Source: Cryptomeria japonica
Lineage: Eukaryota; Streptophyta; Pinopsida; Cupressales; Cupressaceae
Length of the DNA: 58,000 bases
Assembly: GCF_030272615.1 (NCBI RefSeq)
Contig: NC_081415.1
Location: forward strand, 373,595,009-373,653,008
Direction: 5' to 3'
How positions within the stretch are numbered: the stretch's first letter is position 1; each line of letters begins with the position of its first letter. Below, in pieces: positions 23,294-33,289 of this stretch. The position numbers and the translations under genes are program-made. The notes beneath the pieces were generated by a model, which saw nothing but the letters and a program-made list of their open reading frames with translations, did no database searches and was not told the origin of the DNA.

Positions 23294-24320
23294 ATGATGA
23301 AGAGGGAAGGCCCTAAGTTCAATAGGGACAACTTTAAAATATGGAAGGATAGAGTGAAGATTTATATCAAGATTTTGGGTGCCCAACACTAGAACTATGT
23401 TGAGAATGCCTATGTAATCCCTACTGGCACTTTGACCGATGCTCAGAAAAGAGAGATTCAAGAAAATAGGCAAGTCATGGAATCCCTTATTAGCAGCCTG
23501 TCCGACATTGAGTTCATTGATGTACAATATAAGGACAGTCCTAAGGATGTTTGGGACACATTAGAAACCATTTATGGCAGTGATGAGCATGTCAAGAAGG
23601 CTAACGAAGAAATCCTTAGAGGAAAATTTGAAGACATGAGGATGGTTGAAGGATAGACCATTCAAAAATATGGCATAAGGATCAAGATTGTGGTTGGAGA
23701 TATCAAGAGCACTGGTGGAACAATTGATGATGTCACCATTGTCAGCAAAGTTATCAGATTATTGTTACCGGTCTATGCAATCAGGGTTGTCGCTATTCAG
23801 GAGCTAAGTTCTATCGACAAAACCAAGGTATCTTTAGACCCCATTATTGCAAAGTTAACTGCATATGAATTGAATAGCTATGATGGTAGTGTTTAGAAGA
23901 CAGAGTCAGCCTTTAGAGTGTATGTTTCTTCTGCACCAACCAGAAAAGGAAAAGAGGTCAGCACCAATTATGAATCAAGGCCAAGCAGAGATATGGACGA
24001 TGAGGAAATTCTAATGGAGTTTGAAGCTCTTCTTGCCAAGAGATTTCCAAAAAGCATCAGAAAATATAGAGGTAAGCTTCCTCTAAAATATTTTTCCTGC
24101 AATAAGATAGGACATATAGTTGTTAACTATCCTAACAATGATAATAAGGATAAACCGGAAAGGTTTAGAAAGTATAAAGGAGGAGGTAGGAGAAACTGTC
24201 TTGTTGCAGTAGATGAAGGTGTTATTGATGAAGAATCTGATGATGAAGAGAATGAGGACATAGTGTTTGTAGTTGTAAAGGAAGAGGTGTCTGATCAGAA
24301 AGCCCTTGTCTCTCGTATTA
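23294..24320 (+). pseudogene. gag: Copia gag (capsid and zinc knuckle)
   Basis: Gag packages element RNA into virus-like particles. The start ATG is at 23294, giving the usual KFNRDNFKIWKDRVKIY opening of plant copia gag. KDVWDTLETIYG (near 23550) is another family block. The zinc knuckle near 24085-24130 reads YFSCNKIGHIVVNY: the first and last cysteines of CX2CX4HX4C are tyrosine, so zinc binding would be lost. In-frame stops are at 23390, 23654 and 23894, the first two clearly at glutamine positions. No frameshift is needed across gag. Confidence 0.88.
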
Positions 24321-24650
24321 AGAACTCTAATGAGTGGATCATTAATAGCGGGTGTTCTCACCACATGACTGGTGAGCAGAGAAAGTTTCTAACTCTAGAA
24401 GAATATGATGGAGGTGTTTTCCGGTTTGGCAAGGATGCACCTTGCATGGTGAAAGGAAAATGATCCATCTCACTGAATGGAAAGAGCAGTGTGGATGACA
24501 TCTACTAGGTAGAAGGCCTTAAGCACAACCTTTTGAGTGTTGCTCAGCTGAATGACAAAGGAATTATTCTAGAGTTCAAAGGTGGAGTCTGCAGAATGAT
24601 TGGAAAGAGTGGTGAACTTATTGCCACTGGTAAGAAGAGCAAACAAAACC
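24321..24650 (+). pseudogene. pol: Copia protease
   Basis: The protease that cuts the polyprotein is recognised by EWIINSGCSHHMTG (near 24334-24375). The catalytic aspartate of the usual D-S-G is asparagine here (NSG), so it would be inactive. GLKHNLLSVAQL (near 24518) is the family's C-terminal block. Stops occur at 24461 (TGA) and 24506. Confidence 0.85.
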
Positions 24651-25801
24651 TATTTCAGCTAAATGCTAAGATTAGTCAGTGCCTGATGGAAAAATTTGAT
24701 GACAGTTGGGTATGGCATAGGAGACTCTGTCATATGAATTTTGATAATATTGTTAAAGCTAGTAATATCAAGGCAGCAAGAGCATTGCCCTTGCTGAACA
24801 AACTAGAGAATACTTTATGCAGAGAATGTCAACTTGGGAAGATGTCTTCCTCAACACTCAAAGGTAAGTCTTTTTTAGCAGAGAACTTACTTGATCTAGT
24901 GCACACCGATTTGTGTGGGACGATGAAGACAAGAAGTATTCAGGGAGATCGGTATTTCATGATCCTTATTGATGACTGCTCAAGAATGATGTGGGTCACA
25001 TTCTTGAAATACAAGTCTGAGGAATTTAGAAAGTTCAAAGCCTTTAGAGCATTGGTGGAGAAGTAAAGCGGCAGAAGAATAAAATGCCTAAGAACCGATC
25101 AGGGAGGTGAATTTACTTCTGATGAATTCAAGAAGTACTATGAAAAGAATGGCATCAAGAGGCATTTGTCTGCCCCAAGGACACCAGAGTAGAATGGCAT
25201 AGCAGAAAGGAATAACAAGACTATAGTTGAAGCGGCAAGGACTATGTTGATTCAAGGAAACATCACTCACACATTTTGGAGGGAAGCAGTGAGCACTGCA
25301 GTCTATACTATGAACCGGGTACTTATCAAGAAAGGTAAAGACAAAACCCCTTACGAGTACTGGAATGGAAGAACTCCTAGTGTGAGTTATTTCAAAGTGT
25401 TTGGCAGTAAGTGCTATATCAAGAGAGGTGAGCATCAGAGCAAGTTTGATGCTAAGTATGATGAAGGAATATGTCTAGGATATTCCACTAAAAGAAAAGC
25501 TCTCAAATGCTACAACAAAAGGACTTGGAAAATTGTTGAGAGTATCAATGTCAGGGTTGATGAATCCCCTGAGGAGCCTAAGGAAACTAGTAGCAAGCAA
25601 GCGGAAGATGAATTGGGTGTAGCCTTCTGGGAACCAGTTAAGAAGGAAACAAGTTGCAAAGACCAAAAAGACCTCAGTGTTCCTATACCGGTAGAAGTTG
25701 TAGTAAGTGAAGAAGAAGATGAAGTGGAAGAAGAAGAGGAAAAGCAAGCAGAACCAACTAGGGTCATTCCTAGGTATGTGAAACTACATCATGATCTGAA
25801 G
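24651..25801 (+). pseudogene. pol: Copia integrase
   Basis: The HHCC domain is visible as WHRRLCHMNF and CRECQLGKM (24710-24845). The DDE core follows: HTDLCG (near 24904), LRTDQGGEF (near 25092) and TPExNGIAERNN (near 25182), where x is a TAG for the expected glutamine. FGSKCYIKR and DEGICLGYS near 25400-25480 mark the C-terminal GKGY-type region, followed by an acidic linker (SEEEDEVEEEEEKQ, near 25707). In-frame stops are at 25064 and 25190. Confidence 0.9.
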
Positions 25802-27043
25802 TAGATCATAGGAGACAAAGATGTTGGGATATTCACAAGGAGAAAGGTGAAAGAAAAATATTGCATGATTTCAGAGTTTGAGCCTAAAACCACTAGAGAG
25901 GCACTTACCGATGAAGAATGGATAAAGGCAATGGAAAAGGAGCTGGACCAGATAGAAAAGAATGCAACATGGTCCTTGGTACCCAGACAAGAACACAAGA
26001 ATGTCATAGGTACCAAATGGGTCTTCAGGAATAAGTTGAATGAAGAAGGCATAGTGGTAAGGAATAAGGCAAGACTTGTATGCAAGGGATATGCTCAGGA
26101 AGAGGGAGAAGACTATGGAGAAACCTTTTCCCCAGTGACAAGACTAGAAGGTGTCTAGATGCTACTTGCATTTGCATCATTTAAGGGATTCAAGGTATAC
26201 CAAATGGATGTGAAGTCTACATTCTTGAATGGAATCCTAGAAGAAGTGTATATTGAGCAACCAGATGGGTTTGCTTTGTCAGAAGATAGTAACATTGTGT
26301 GTAGATTACACAAGGCCTTGTATGGATTGAAACAAGCACCAAGGGCATGGTATGAACAATTACACTCTCATATTGTGAAGATAGGATTTCAGAGAACAAG
26401 TGAGGATAGCAACATCTACCTAAAATCTGAAGGTGATCAAATATTGATCTATGAAGTATTTATAGATGACATAATCTTTGGAGGAGATGATGAAATGACT
26501 CATACATTTGTAGATTAAATGAAGAAAGAGTTTGAGATGTCTCTGATTGGAGAGATAAAGTTCTTCATTGGTCTACAGATTCAGCAGATGAAGGAGTGTA
26601 TCTTCATTACCTAGTCCAAGTATATCAAAGAGGTATTGAAGACCTTTGGCATGGAGGAAAGAAAACCGGTTGGAACACCAATGGTGACCAGCTGCAAACT
26701 GACAAAGGAGGATGATACAACGTTGATGGATGAGAAGGAGTATCGGTCAATGATCGATAAGCTGCACTATGTGGTGTACAGTAGACCAGATATTGCTCAT
26801 GTAGTGGGCATAGTGGCCCATTTTCAGAAGAGTCCTGGAGAATCCCACTTGGTAGCGATAAAGAAGATTCTTAGATATCTGAAAGGGATAGTTGATTATG
26901 GACTGTGGTATCCATATAATGGCAAATTTGATTTCAAAGTGTTTACCGATGTAGATTGGGCAGGTAATGTGGACGACCGGAAGAGTACAACCGGTGGAGC
27001 GTTCTTCCTTGGTGGGAGACTCGTCTCATGGCATGCTAGATAG
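25802..27043 (+). pseudogene. pol: Copia reverse transcriptase and start of RNase H
   Basis: RT motifs in order: W(I)KAMEKELDQIEKN (near 25918), KWVFRNKLNEEG (near 26017), KARLVCKGYAQ (near 26067), QMDVKSTFLNG (near 26202; usual A is T), LYGLKQAPRAWY (near 26320) and the catalytic box FIDDIIFGG (near 26459). PDIAHVVG near 26788 and LRYLKG near 26872 lead to the RNase H start (FTDVDWAG, near 26943). Stops are at 25802, 26156, 26516, 26612 and 27041, at least four of them at expected glutamines. The whole stretch stays in the frame set at 23294. Confidence 0.92.
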
Positions 27044-27297
27044 CTTCAAAGTGATTATATCTGAACCGGTGAGTATTTTATGGGATAATACTAGTGCAAT
27101 CAATATTTCCAAAAATCCAGTATTGCATGCTAGGACCAAGCATATTAAGCTCAAGTATCATTTCTTGAGAGGTTGTATTAGAACATGTTTCCAGTAAGGT
27201 GCAGCTAGCAGACATATTCACTAAGCCCTTACCAAAGACTACATTTACCTATTTGAGAGGTGAATTAGGGGTTCTGCCCCTTCATGAAGTAAACTAA
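27044..27297 (+). pseudogene. pol: Copia RNase H remnant with internal deletion
   Basis: After SWHAR the text jumps to SEPVSILWDNTSAINISKN; the intervening family block with the catalytic STAEAEY is missing, an estimated loss of 30-40 codons. A further 1-nt shift lies near 27175, after which QLADIFTKPLP and the usual copia terminus are readable, with stop at 27295-27297. Confidence 0.8.
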
Positions 27298-27607
27298 ATT
27301 TTTCTGCTCCACATCAGTCAGGTACTACCATTTTAGATCTTACAGGATTGATGTTTTGAAGGATGCTACTCCATATGGGGAGCAGCATAGTGGAGATTGG
27401 AAGGTTGTGCCTCCACTTTGGCATTGTTGTCAAAGGGGGAGAAGATATCTAATGATGTACGAGGGAGAAGATGTTGAGCATATACACACTGATCAGTCCA
27501 GGTAATGGTGATCCTTCAAGTTGCATAGGTATAGTATCAACCAGTGTATGCATTTTTAACTGAGCAATGATTCACTGAGTATTGCCATCAATGCCAAAGG
27601 GGGAGAT
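27298..27607 (+). other. Copia 3' untranslated region and PPT
   Basis: A 300-bp non-coding stretch contains a GTTGTCAAAGGGGGAGAAG block near 27425, a second PPT-like purine run. The actual PPT AAAGGGGGAGA lies at 27596-27606, just before the 3' LTR. An upstream duplicate of the PPT is common in plant copia elements. Confidence 0.75.
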
Positions 27608-29028
27608 TGTTGGCATATGATGAAGTGGATGCAATGTATGTTGTCATTGATGTCAATAAGTGAACAGGTATGTGGTACCCAAGAAATTGAACTGGTATGA
27701 ACCAGTATGAAGATTGGAAGTGGCTATAGTCAACCACGATGGAGTGAACCGATGTCGGGGTTCACAGTTTGACTATCAGTTGGTAGTCTCAATTCAGCTG
27801 TAGGGTTTCCAGTTTGGCTTGTACGGTGCAACCGATGATGTCTTATGATGAGTTATTTATGAACAAGGATAAGGATCAAGGTGCCACATCATCTATGTAC
27901 ATGTGAAGGATTTCCTTGAGGATCTTATGCATGAAGATCAAATGCATTGAATGTCTAGAATGTGCGTTTTTCTTAGAGGTATGAGAAAAGCGCGTGATGG
28001 GTTACTATTTTCTAGTTGCGATGAAGATTAGATAATGCAAAATGACTTGAGATCTTTCTCAGATTATTCTATTCTATGCAAATCATTTTAACGGTCAGGA
28101 TTGGACTACTTGTAATTGTAAACCTAAAATGCTTAGGGTTTAGGGTTTATGCTAACCGACCTAATGGTTGTTGTCTATAAGGTTGATGATGTTTTTTATT
28201 GTTTGTTGTTGGCAAAATTTATGTGTGTGCTCACATGTTTTCATACTTGCCAAACCAGAGTGAGGAATCTGCAGAGTGTTATTGCAAAAGAGAGGAACTG
28301 AAAAGGATCTACCTTAGCAAGAAGTGTTGTTATCAGATCGGAGTGTTTTACCTATTGTCTTCTAACCATTTCAACAGAAGGTAAATCCCTTGACTGAGTA
28401 GCTTTAACAGACTTTGTTGTAAATCCTCTAACCAGGTTGTTCAAGTTCATTGAGTTATGTAAATCCTCTAGCAAGGTAACCTTTAATAGGGTATATATCC
28501 ATCCCTTAACCGGGTGATCCCTAATAGGATTGGTTCCTAACATAACCTTATTGTAAAGTCTTTAGCCAGACTAGGCTCCTAACAAAGTGGACTTCAAAAG
28601 AGTTCAAAAACAAGCTTGTGGGTATTCATCCCCACTGTGGTTTTTCCCATTTGGGTTTCCATGTGAAAAATTTGTATCATGGGTTGTGTATTTGTCATGA
28701 GATGATTGAGTTGTTTTTGTTCTGTTGTATGTGCATGTTGAGCTAATGGTTGTGATATTACTAATGCAACTCATGCATGTTCAAACTAGTAAAATAGCTA
28801 TCTAGATTTGAAAAGGGTTGTATGCTATTTGATGTACTTTTGCTTTACCGGTTTAGTTGTCTAAAGCATTTCTGTTTAACTGGTATTGCTATGGTTAAGT
28901 AAAATGGTATAGACAATAGGTTATCTATGTTCAGTGAATGTTAAAATATTGAAGAAAGTTTTGTTTGTATTGATTCACCCTCCCTCTCAGTACCGGTTAG
29001 AGTATTAGTTGTTCATCATTATTCATCA
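27608..29028 (+). repeat. Copia 3' LTR
   Basis: Begins TGTTGGCATATGATGAAGTGG and ends ATTATTCATCA, followed by the TAAAT duplication. It carries the same telo-box-like TTAGGGTTTAGGG motif near 28135. Confidence 0.93.
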
Positions 29029-29033
29029 TAAAT

Positions 29034-29470
29034 GAAAGCACAAGCTACACATATAGTGGCCTTGAGGCAATAGGTAGAGACATTGGTTAGAGAGAGTGAT
29101 ATCACCATTCGGTGATATATTAGGGTATAGGAATCCATCAATCATGTGAGAGCCACACACAAGGATGATATCAACTCAAGGATGGATTTTGTGTTTAGGG
29201 CAGCCCAAGAGATAACGTACTAGTGGCACTTATATGAGGCTATAGTGCCAACATGGTAGAGAGTGGGGATATTCAAAATGAGATCACAAGGTAGGTCATG
29301 TAGATAATGAATAGATAATGGTAGGGTTATGGGGCCACCTAGGGAGCTATCAAGAGGAGCAGAAGGTATAGTACATTTCAGGGCTCAAAGACCTTTGAGA
29401 TTGGCTAGTTTTGAGGGCATCAATTCATCATATCCCCTATTGAATCCCACTTTTGTATTAGTTTTGTACG
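29034..29470 (+). pseudogene. PMD gene copy 1, part C (coiled-coil C-terminus)
   Basis: In the frame starting at the ATG near 29034 the product is a hydrophilic helix with stops: VETLVRESDITIR, ESINHVRATHKDDINSRMD, FVFRAAQEITY, WHLYEAIVPTW. The intervening stops (TAG after Q or V, TGA after R) stand where Q or R would keep the helix. This fits the coiled-coil tail of plant PMD-type transposon proteins and matches in position the exon 3 helix of PMD copy 2 (43090-43200). Identification relies on context, since the tail is not conserved enough to name alone. Confidence 0.45.
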
Positions 29471-30778
29471 ATGATATGTAGACACCTAGAGTTATTTTAG
29501 GCTCTCAGTAGTTTTTATCATTTTGACATCATTGTATATGATACATTATTTTTATATATATGAGATGAGATCTATTCCTAGCGGCGACTATAGGCATGTG
29601 TTCCTATATGATGTTCTCTAGGATTCTATGATCCTATATGATTTTTATGATGTTTATGTAATGTAGTTATGATTTGTGCTATACAATTCTTATAATGATT
29701 ATTCATTTATGATATGGTCCTATATGATGATTCTACATGATTCTATATAATGATGTATGGCTTATTTTATATGTATGTTTTATCAAGATGTATGTAGAAT
29801 AATATTATGTTGATATGCATCTATTGACCTATGATGTATACATTATGATGTATTATGATGATTATGTACTAACCTATGTGTATGCGGGATGGATGTTATG
29901 TGATCTACTTATATGTGCATGAGTGACATGTGGTATTGCAAGATGGAAGTTGATACGATAGACTGACGTGTGGTGATGCAAGATGGATGCTAATGCAATG
30001 CATGCCCCTAGTATTGTTGTTATGTCATTATACTCAGACAGATAATATGGGACTACATGAGATGAAGGCCAAAGGGGAGGAAATATAGGGAATGATGGAA
30101 GGTAGAAGATATGAGGGTGATGAGCTTCTTGTGCATTTTTATTATCATTGAGATTATTATGGAAAATTATTGTGTGACCATCCACATATGTTTTTGACCT
30201 AGATAGTCGACATACCATTTGAATGGAGATAAGACACTTTCAAATAAGGATACCCATATTCACACCAAATTCATTATGTCCTCAATGATCATAGGTCAAC
30301 ATATCCTCAAACGAGCCATAGTATTACTAGAGAACAATCCACAAGCAACAATCAAGTGAACATGCCCCATCTTGGCCACTCTAATCCATATACATCCTTT
30401 AGAAGTATAGGAGATATGTCACCCAAAATATAAAATCAAAAGAAAAATGAAAGACCCAAAACTAACCGGAAATAAAATCCTCATGTCATAGATGTTTCTT
30501 GCCATAGATATAAAAAAATGTTTTGTCTAATCACAATATTAATAGTATCCTAATAAAGAACAGACAATGATAAGGCAAACATGATCACCAATTCTGCTAG
30601 TCAATATGCTAAAGAGATTGATTTTATTGAAGCCCAAATGTTTCTCATGTCTCATCTACAACTGTCTTAATCCCTGAAGCGGACACTTTATTAAGAATAA
30701 ATGCAAAAACTTTATTGTGAATCGGTGGTGCACATGAAACTTTATTTTAAATTGTGAGGGAAAGAAGGAAAGTGTATG
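29471..30778. other. Unassigned stretch with ATGAT-rich low complexity
   Basis: About 29500-29880 is made of loose repeats of TATATGAT/TTATGATG phrases. The remainder has no recognisable gene. A 114-codon open frame on the minus strand (29874-30218) has biased composition and no motif. This is probably sequence downstream of the PMD gene plus the flank of the Tat element. Confidence 0.4.
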
Positions 30779-30850
30779 TGTAGGGAAAAAAGTGAGACTA
30801 AGTATGGAAACCCTAATCCCACTCTCATACACACTCATAGAATATGAAAG
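30779..30850 (-). repeat. Tat-element 3' LTR, left end piece
   Basis: Joined to 38721-40290 across the gag-only element by the GAAAG duplication. Read on the minus strand, this piece ends GGGATTAGGGTTTCC...TTTTTTCCCTACA, resembling the end of the 30851-32109 LTR. I place the LTR end at the TG at 30779, but the partner LTR is outside the window so this is a best guess. Confidence 0.45.
30846..30850. repeat. Target-site duplication, left, of the gag-only element
   Basis: GAAAG is repeated exactly at 38716-38720, directly outside the LTR ends. Confidence 0.92.
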
Positions 30851-31017
30851 TGTAGCGTCCTAAAATTGTGACACTTGCAATTTTGACTTCATTTGGGTCT
30901 TTACGATGGCGATGCAACACGGAACCTGAATGGAGACCCCGAAACCTGTTTATGACACCAAAAATTGCATTTTTCAAGCACCCTGGCCTGATCCTCCTTA
31001 CACCCCGTTGTCCCTGG

Positions 31018-31115
31018 AGGTGGGACCATGGCGCCCAGTGCCCTGGTCCTTCAAGACTAGGGCGCCTAGCGCCCTGGTCCCCCAGGACCATGGCGCCCAG
31101 CGCCCTGGTCCCTGG
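31018..31115 (+). repeat. GC-rich palindromic array in the LTR
   Basis: Three imperfect units of GGACCATGGCGCCCAG followed by GCGCCCTGGTCC, each nearly self-complementary. The copy in the 3' LTR is at 37624-37722, and related motifs lie in the Tat element at 38977-39150 and 41060-41195. Confidence 0.75.
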
Positions 31116-31229
31116 CCGTATTTTGGGCCCAGTCTCCTATGGGGTTTTGGGTCTTTATGTTTGCAATTTGGAAAATAGTACTTCCTGGTCGGCCCAAGGT
31201 CAGAGAAATCAGTCTATCAACCCTAATTG

Positions 31230-31238
31230 ACAAGTATA
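31230..31238 (+). promoter_or_regulatory. LTR TATA box
   Basis: TATATAAAC downstream of the GC-rich array is the best core promoter in this LTR; the same box is in the 3' LTR near 37840. Confidence 0.55.
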
Positions 31239-32112
31239 TAAACTACATTTCCTCTCCCATTTTGGTAGATGGAAAAAAGGTGGAAACGATATTCAAACAT
31301 TCAAGCATTCAAGCATTCAAGCATTTCTTCAAGCAATTGAGCATTCTAAGTCTCCATTCAAGGCTAAGTGTTGCATTCAAGACAAGGATTCAACCATTGA
31401 AGAGGAGATCACATATCACATACAACATACAACATACAACAACATCTACACCTTCGCATGTAAGAATACAAACATTCTTACAACAAGGTACTAGTGCTTG
31501 TTTTACATTACAAACATTTACATTTACAGCATTCTCATTTCTTGGTTAATTCCAAAACCGGGGTTTGACCTAAGGGCAAACCCCTCATCCTTAACCCCCC
31601 AATCGTCCTCTCTTTTCTATGTGTAGGTTGTAGGTACATGGCTGTAATTGAAGATCTGGAATCCTTGTGCAGAGACGAACAGATCCACCTTCGTTTCGTG
31701 GATTTTTCGGAGGATCGTGTGCACGCCGGGCACCATCATCCCGTCAACTTTCGCTCAAATTTGTAGAATAGCACCATCTTGACATTCTACTGCTAATTCC
31801 AGGTCCACAGTTTCATATCATATTCCTATCTCTGTTTATAAGTGAATCTTTCCTACTTTACATGCATTCCTAGTTCAATCATTCCATCTACATTTCTTTA
31901 CAAAAGAGGGTATGCTTGCTATCACAACCGTTGAAACTCATATAGAATCCAATCTTGCATTGCATGGGATTGGATCTTGTGGGTTTCAACCCCTCTTTTG
32001 AATGTAAAGTCTCCCCTAAGTGAAAACCATCAACCCTAGTGACTCTCCCTTCTCTCTCCTTGGAGTTGGGGAGGGGAGAACGACTGGGGTTCGATTTTTC
32101 CGCTTTACATTT

Positions 32113-32130
32113 TGGTGAACCCGATGTGAA
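32113..32130 (+). other. Probable primer-binding site of the gag-only element
   Basis: TGGTGAACCCGATGTGAA starts four bases after the LTR end and has the TGG start of tRNA-complementary sites. It is not the initiator methionine PBS; I cannot name the tRNA with confidence. Confidence 0.55.
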
Positions 32131-33289
32131 CATCCTCATTCTGATTACTCATGGTTAGATCTGAAAATTTTGCTTTCCTAAATTTCCATGTTTGATCTTT
32201 TGCAAATTTTAGAGGTTGATTGCATAAAAACCCTAAAATTTTCTTTTTAGTAATTAAACTTGTGAAATGTTTAATTGTTAATGCTTGTTTCAGATCTACC
32301 CTTCTATTGCAAATTGTCAATTCATATTTGTGCTTTAATTTTGAAAATTAAGTGGTTAAATGTCAAAACCCTAATTTTTAAAACCTTCTTGATTCAACCT
32401 TTGACTGATAATTTCACTAATCAAAACACCTCCAAATCGGCTGTAACTTTGGATTCCGCAATAAAATCACAATATCTTTCATCCCTGAAAATTTGGAAAA
32501 AAGTTGCGAGGACCATGTGCACCCCGAGCGCCATCGTCCCCGACATTTTTTCCGAAATTTCGGGAGCTAGATCTTACTGTATTTTTCTGCTAAAATCCAG
32601 AATTTTGGCTGATTTTATCAATTTTAACATCTTCAAAATTAAAGTCAAAGTTGGTCTAGCGATTGCTTGGATTGAGGCTTCTAATCATTCAAAAATTGTT
32701 GAAATTAAAATTCCTATCAAAATTGTGTTTCTTGCTGTCCTAAATCTGAAAAGTGTGTTAGCATTCATTCGAAATTTCAGTGCCTTATTCAAATTCTTGC
32801 AATTTGTGACTTTTGAAATTAAGTGTTTAATTGCAACAACCTTGATTTCCACTTTCAAATTCGAATTTTGCATGAAATCGAGTCAACTTTTAAATTTCAA
32901 AACTTGCATTGCTTTCAACATTCCCTCTAAAATCATAAAATTCAAAATTTCAGTTTCCCTCTCTGTTCCGAAATTCAAATTTTACATTTTTCAACAATCT
33001 TGGTAGGGTTCAATTTTTAGATTGCAACTTTAATTTGGCCTATCTACAGATCGTAAAATCACTTAATTTTTTCAGATTAGCTTTAAAATCATCATAACTT
33101 TCATCCCTAAAAATTTTGAAAAAAGTTGCGATGACCGTGTGCACTCCGTTCACCACGGTCTCGGACATTTTTTCCAAAATTTTGGGAGATTGTCCTGATT
33201 GCATTTAACAGCTTAAATCTAGGAGATTGGCTAGTTTTATTGAAATTTGCTACCTCTAAAATTCAAAATCTTCTCTCTTTCTTTAGTGC
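32131..33289 (+). other. Leader of the gag-only element with duplicated hairpin module
   Basis: The 1.16-kb leader precedes gag. A module of about 110 bp occurs twice, at about 32461-32570 and 33085-33190. In each, AAATTT-GGAAAAAAGTTGCG on the left is roughly complementary to the CGACATTTTTTCC-AAATTT side on the right. An open frame of 243 codons (32275-33006) runs through the first copy but has an AT-driven, I/F/K-rich composition and no motif. Leaders of LTR elements carry packaging and dimerisation signals, a possible role for the hairpins. Confidence 0.6.

Larger units (their letters stand above)
21772..29028 (+). mobile_element. Ty1/copia retrotransposon, full length but decayed
   Basis: The 7.26-kb element has LTRs of about 1.45 kb (21772-23222) and 1.42 kb (27608-29028), a tRNA-Met PBS, a gag-pol frame in the order gag, protease, integrase, RT, RNase H, a PPT and a perfect TAAAT duplication. 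In about 205 bases of LTR (around 22150-22352 against 27979-28181) I count about 18 differences, so it is older than the gag-only element at 30851. It sits in the PMD gene that the LARD-like element also interrupts. Confidence 0.95.
30851..32109 (+). repeat. 5' LTR of the gag-only element
   Basis: Starts TGTAGCGTCCTAAAATTGTG and ends CCGCTTTACA. It contains a GC-rich palindromic array (31018-31115), a TATA box (TATATAAAC near 31230), an ATTCAAGC short repeat (near 31291-31325), and a hairpin-like module near 31695-31765. Confidence 0.93.

Noticed and set aside
25475-25767. Overlapping antisense frames of 85-90 codons opposite the copia integrase tail
   Set aside because: Shadows of an acidic GAA-rich coding stretch; serine/phenylalanine runs are the reverse complement of E/K codons.
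29874-30218. 114-codon minus-strand frame
   Set aside because: Histidine- and proline-rich product from low-complexity ATGTG-rich DNA, no family motif, no start context or partner exon.
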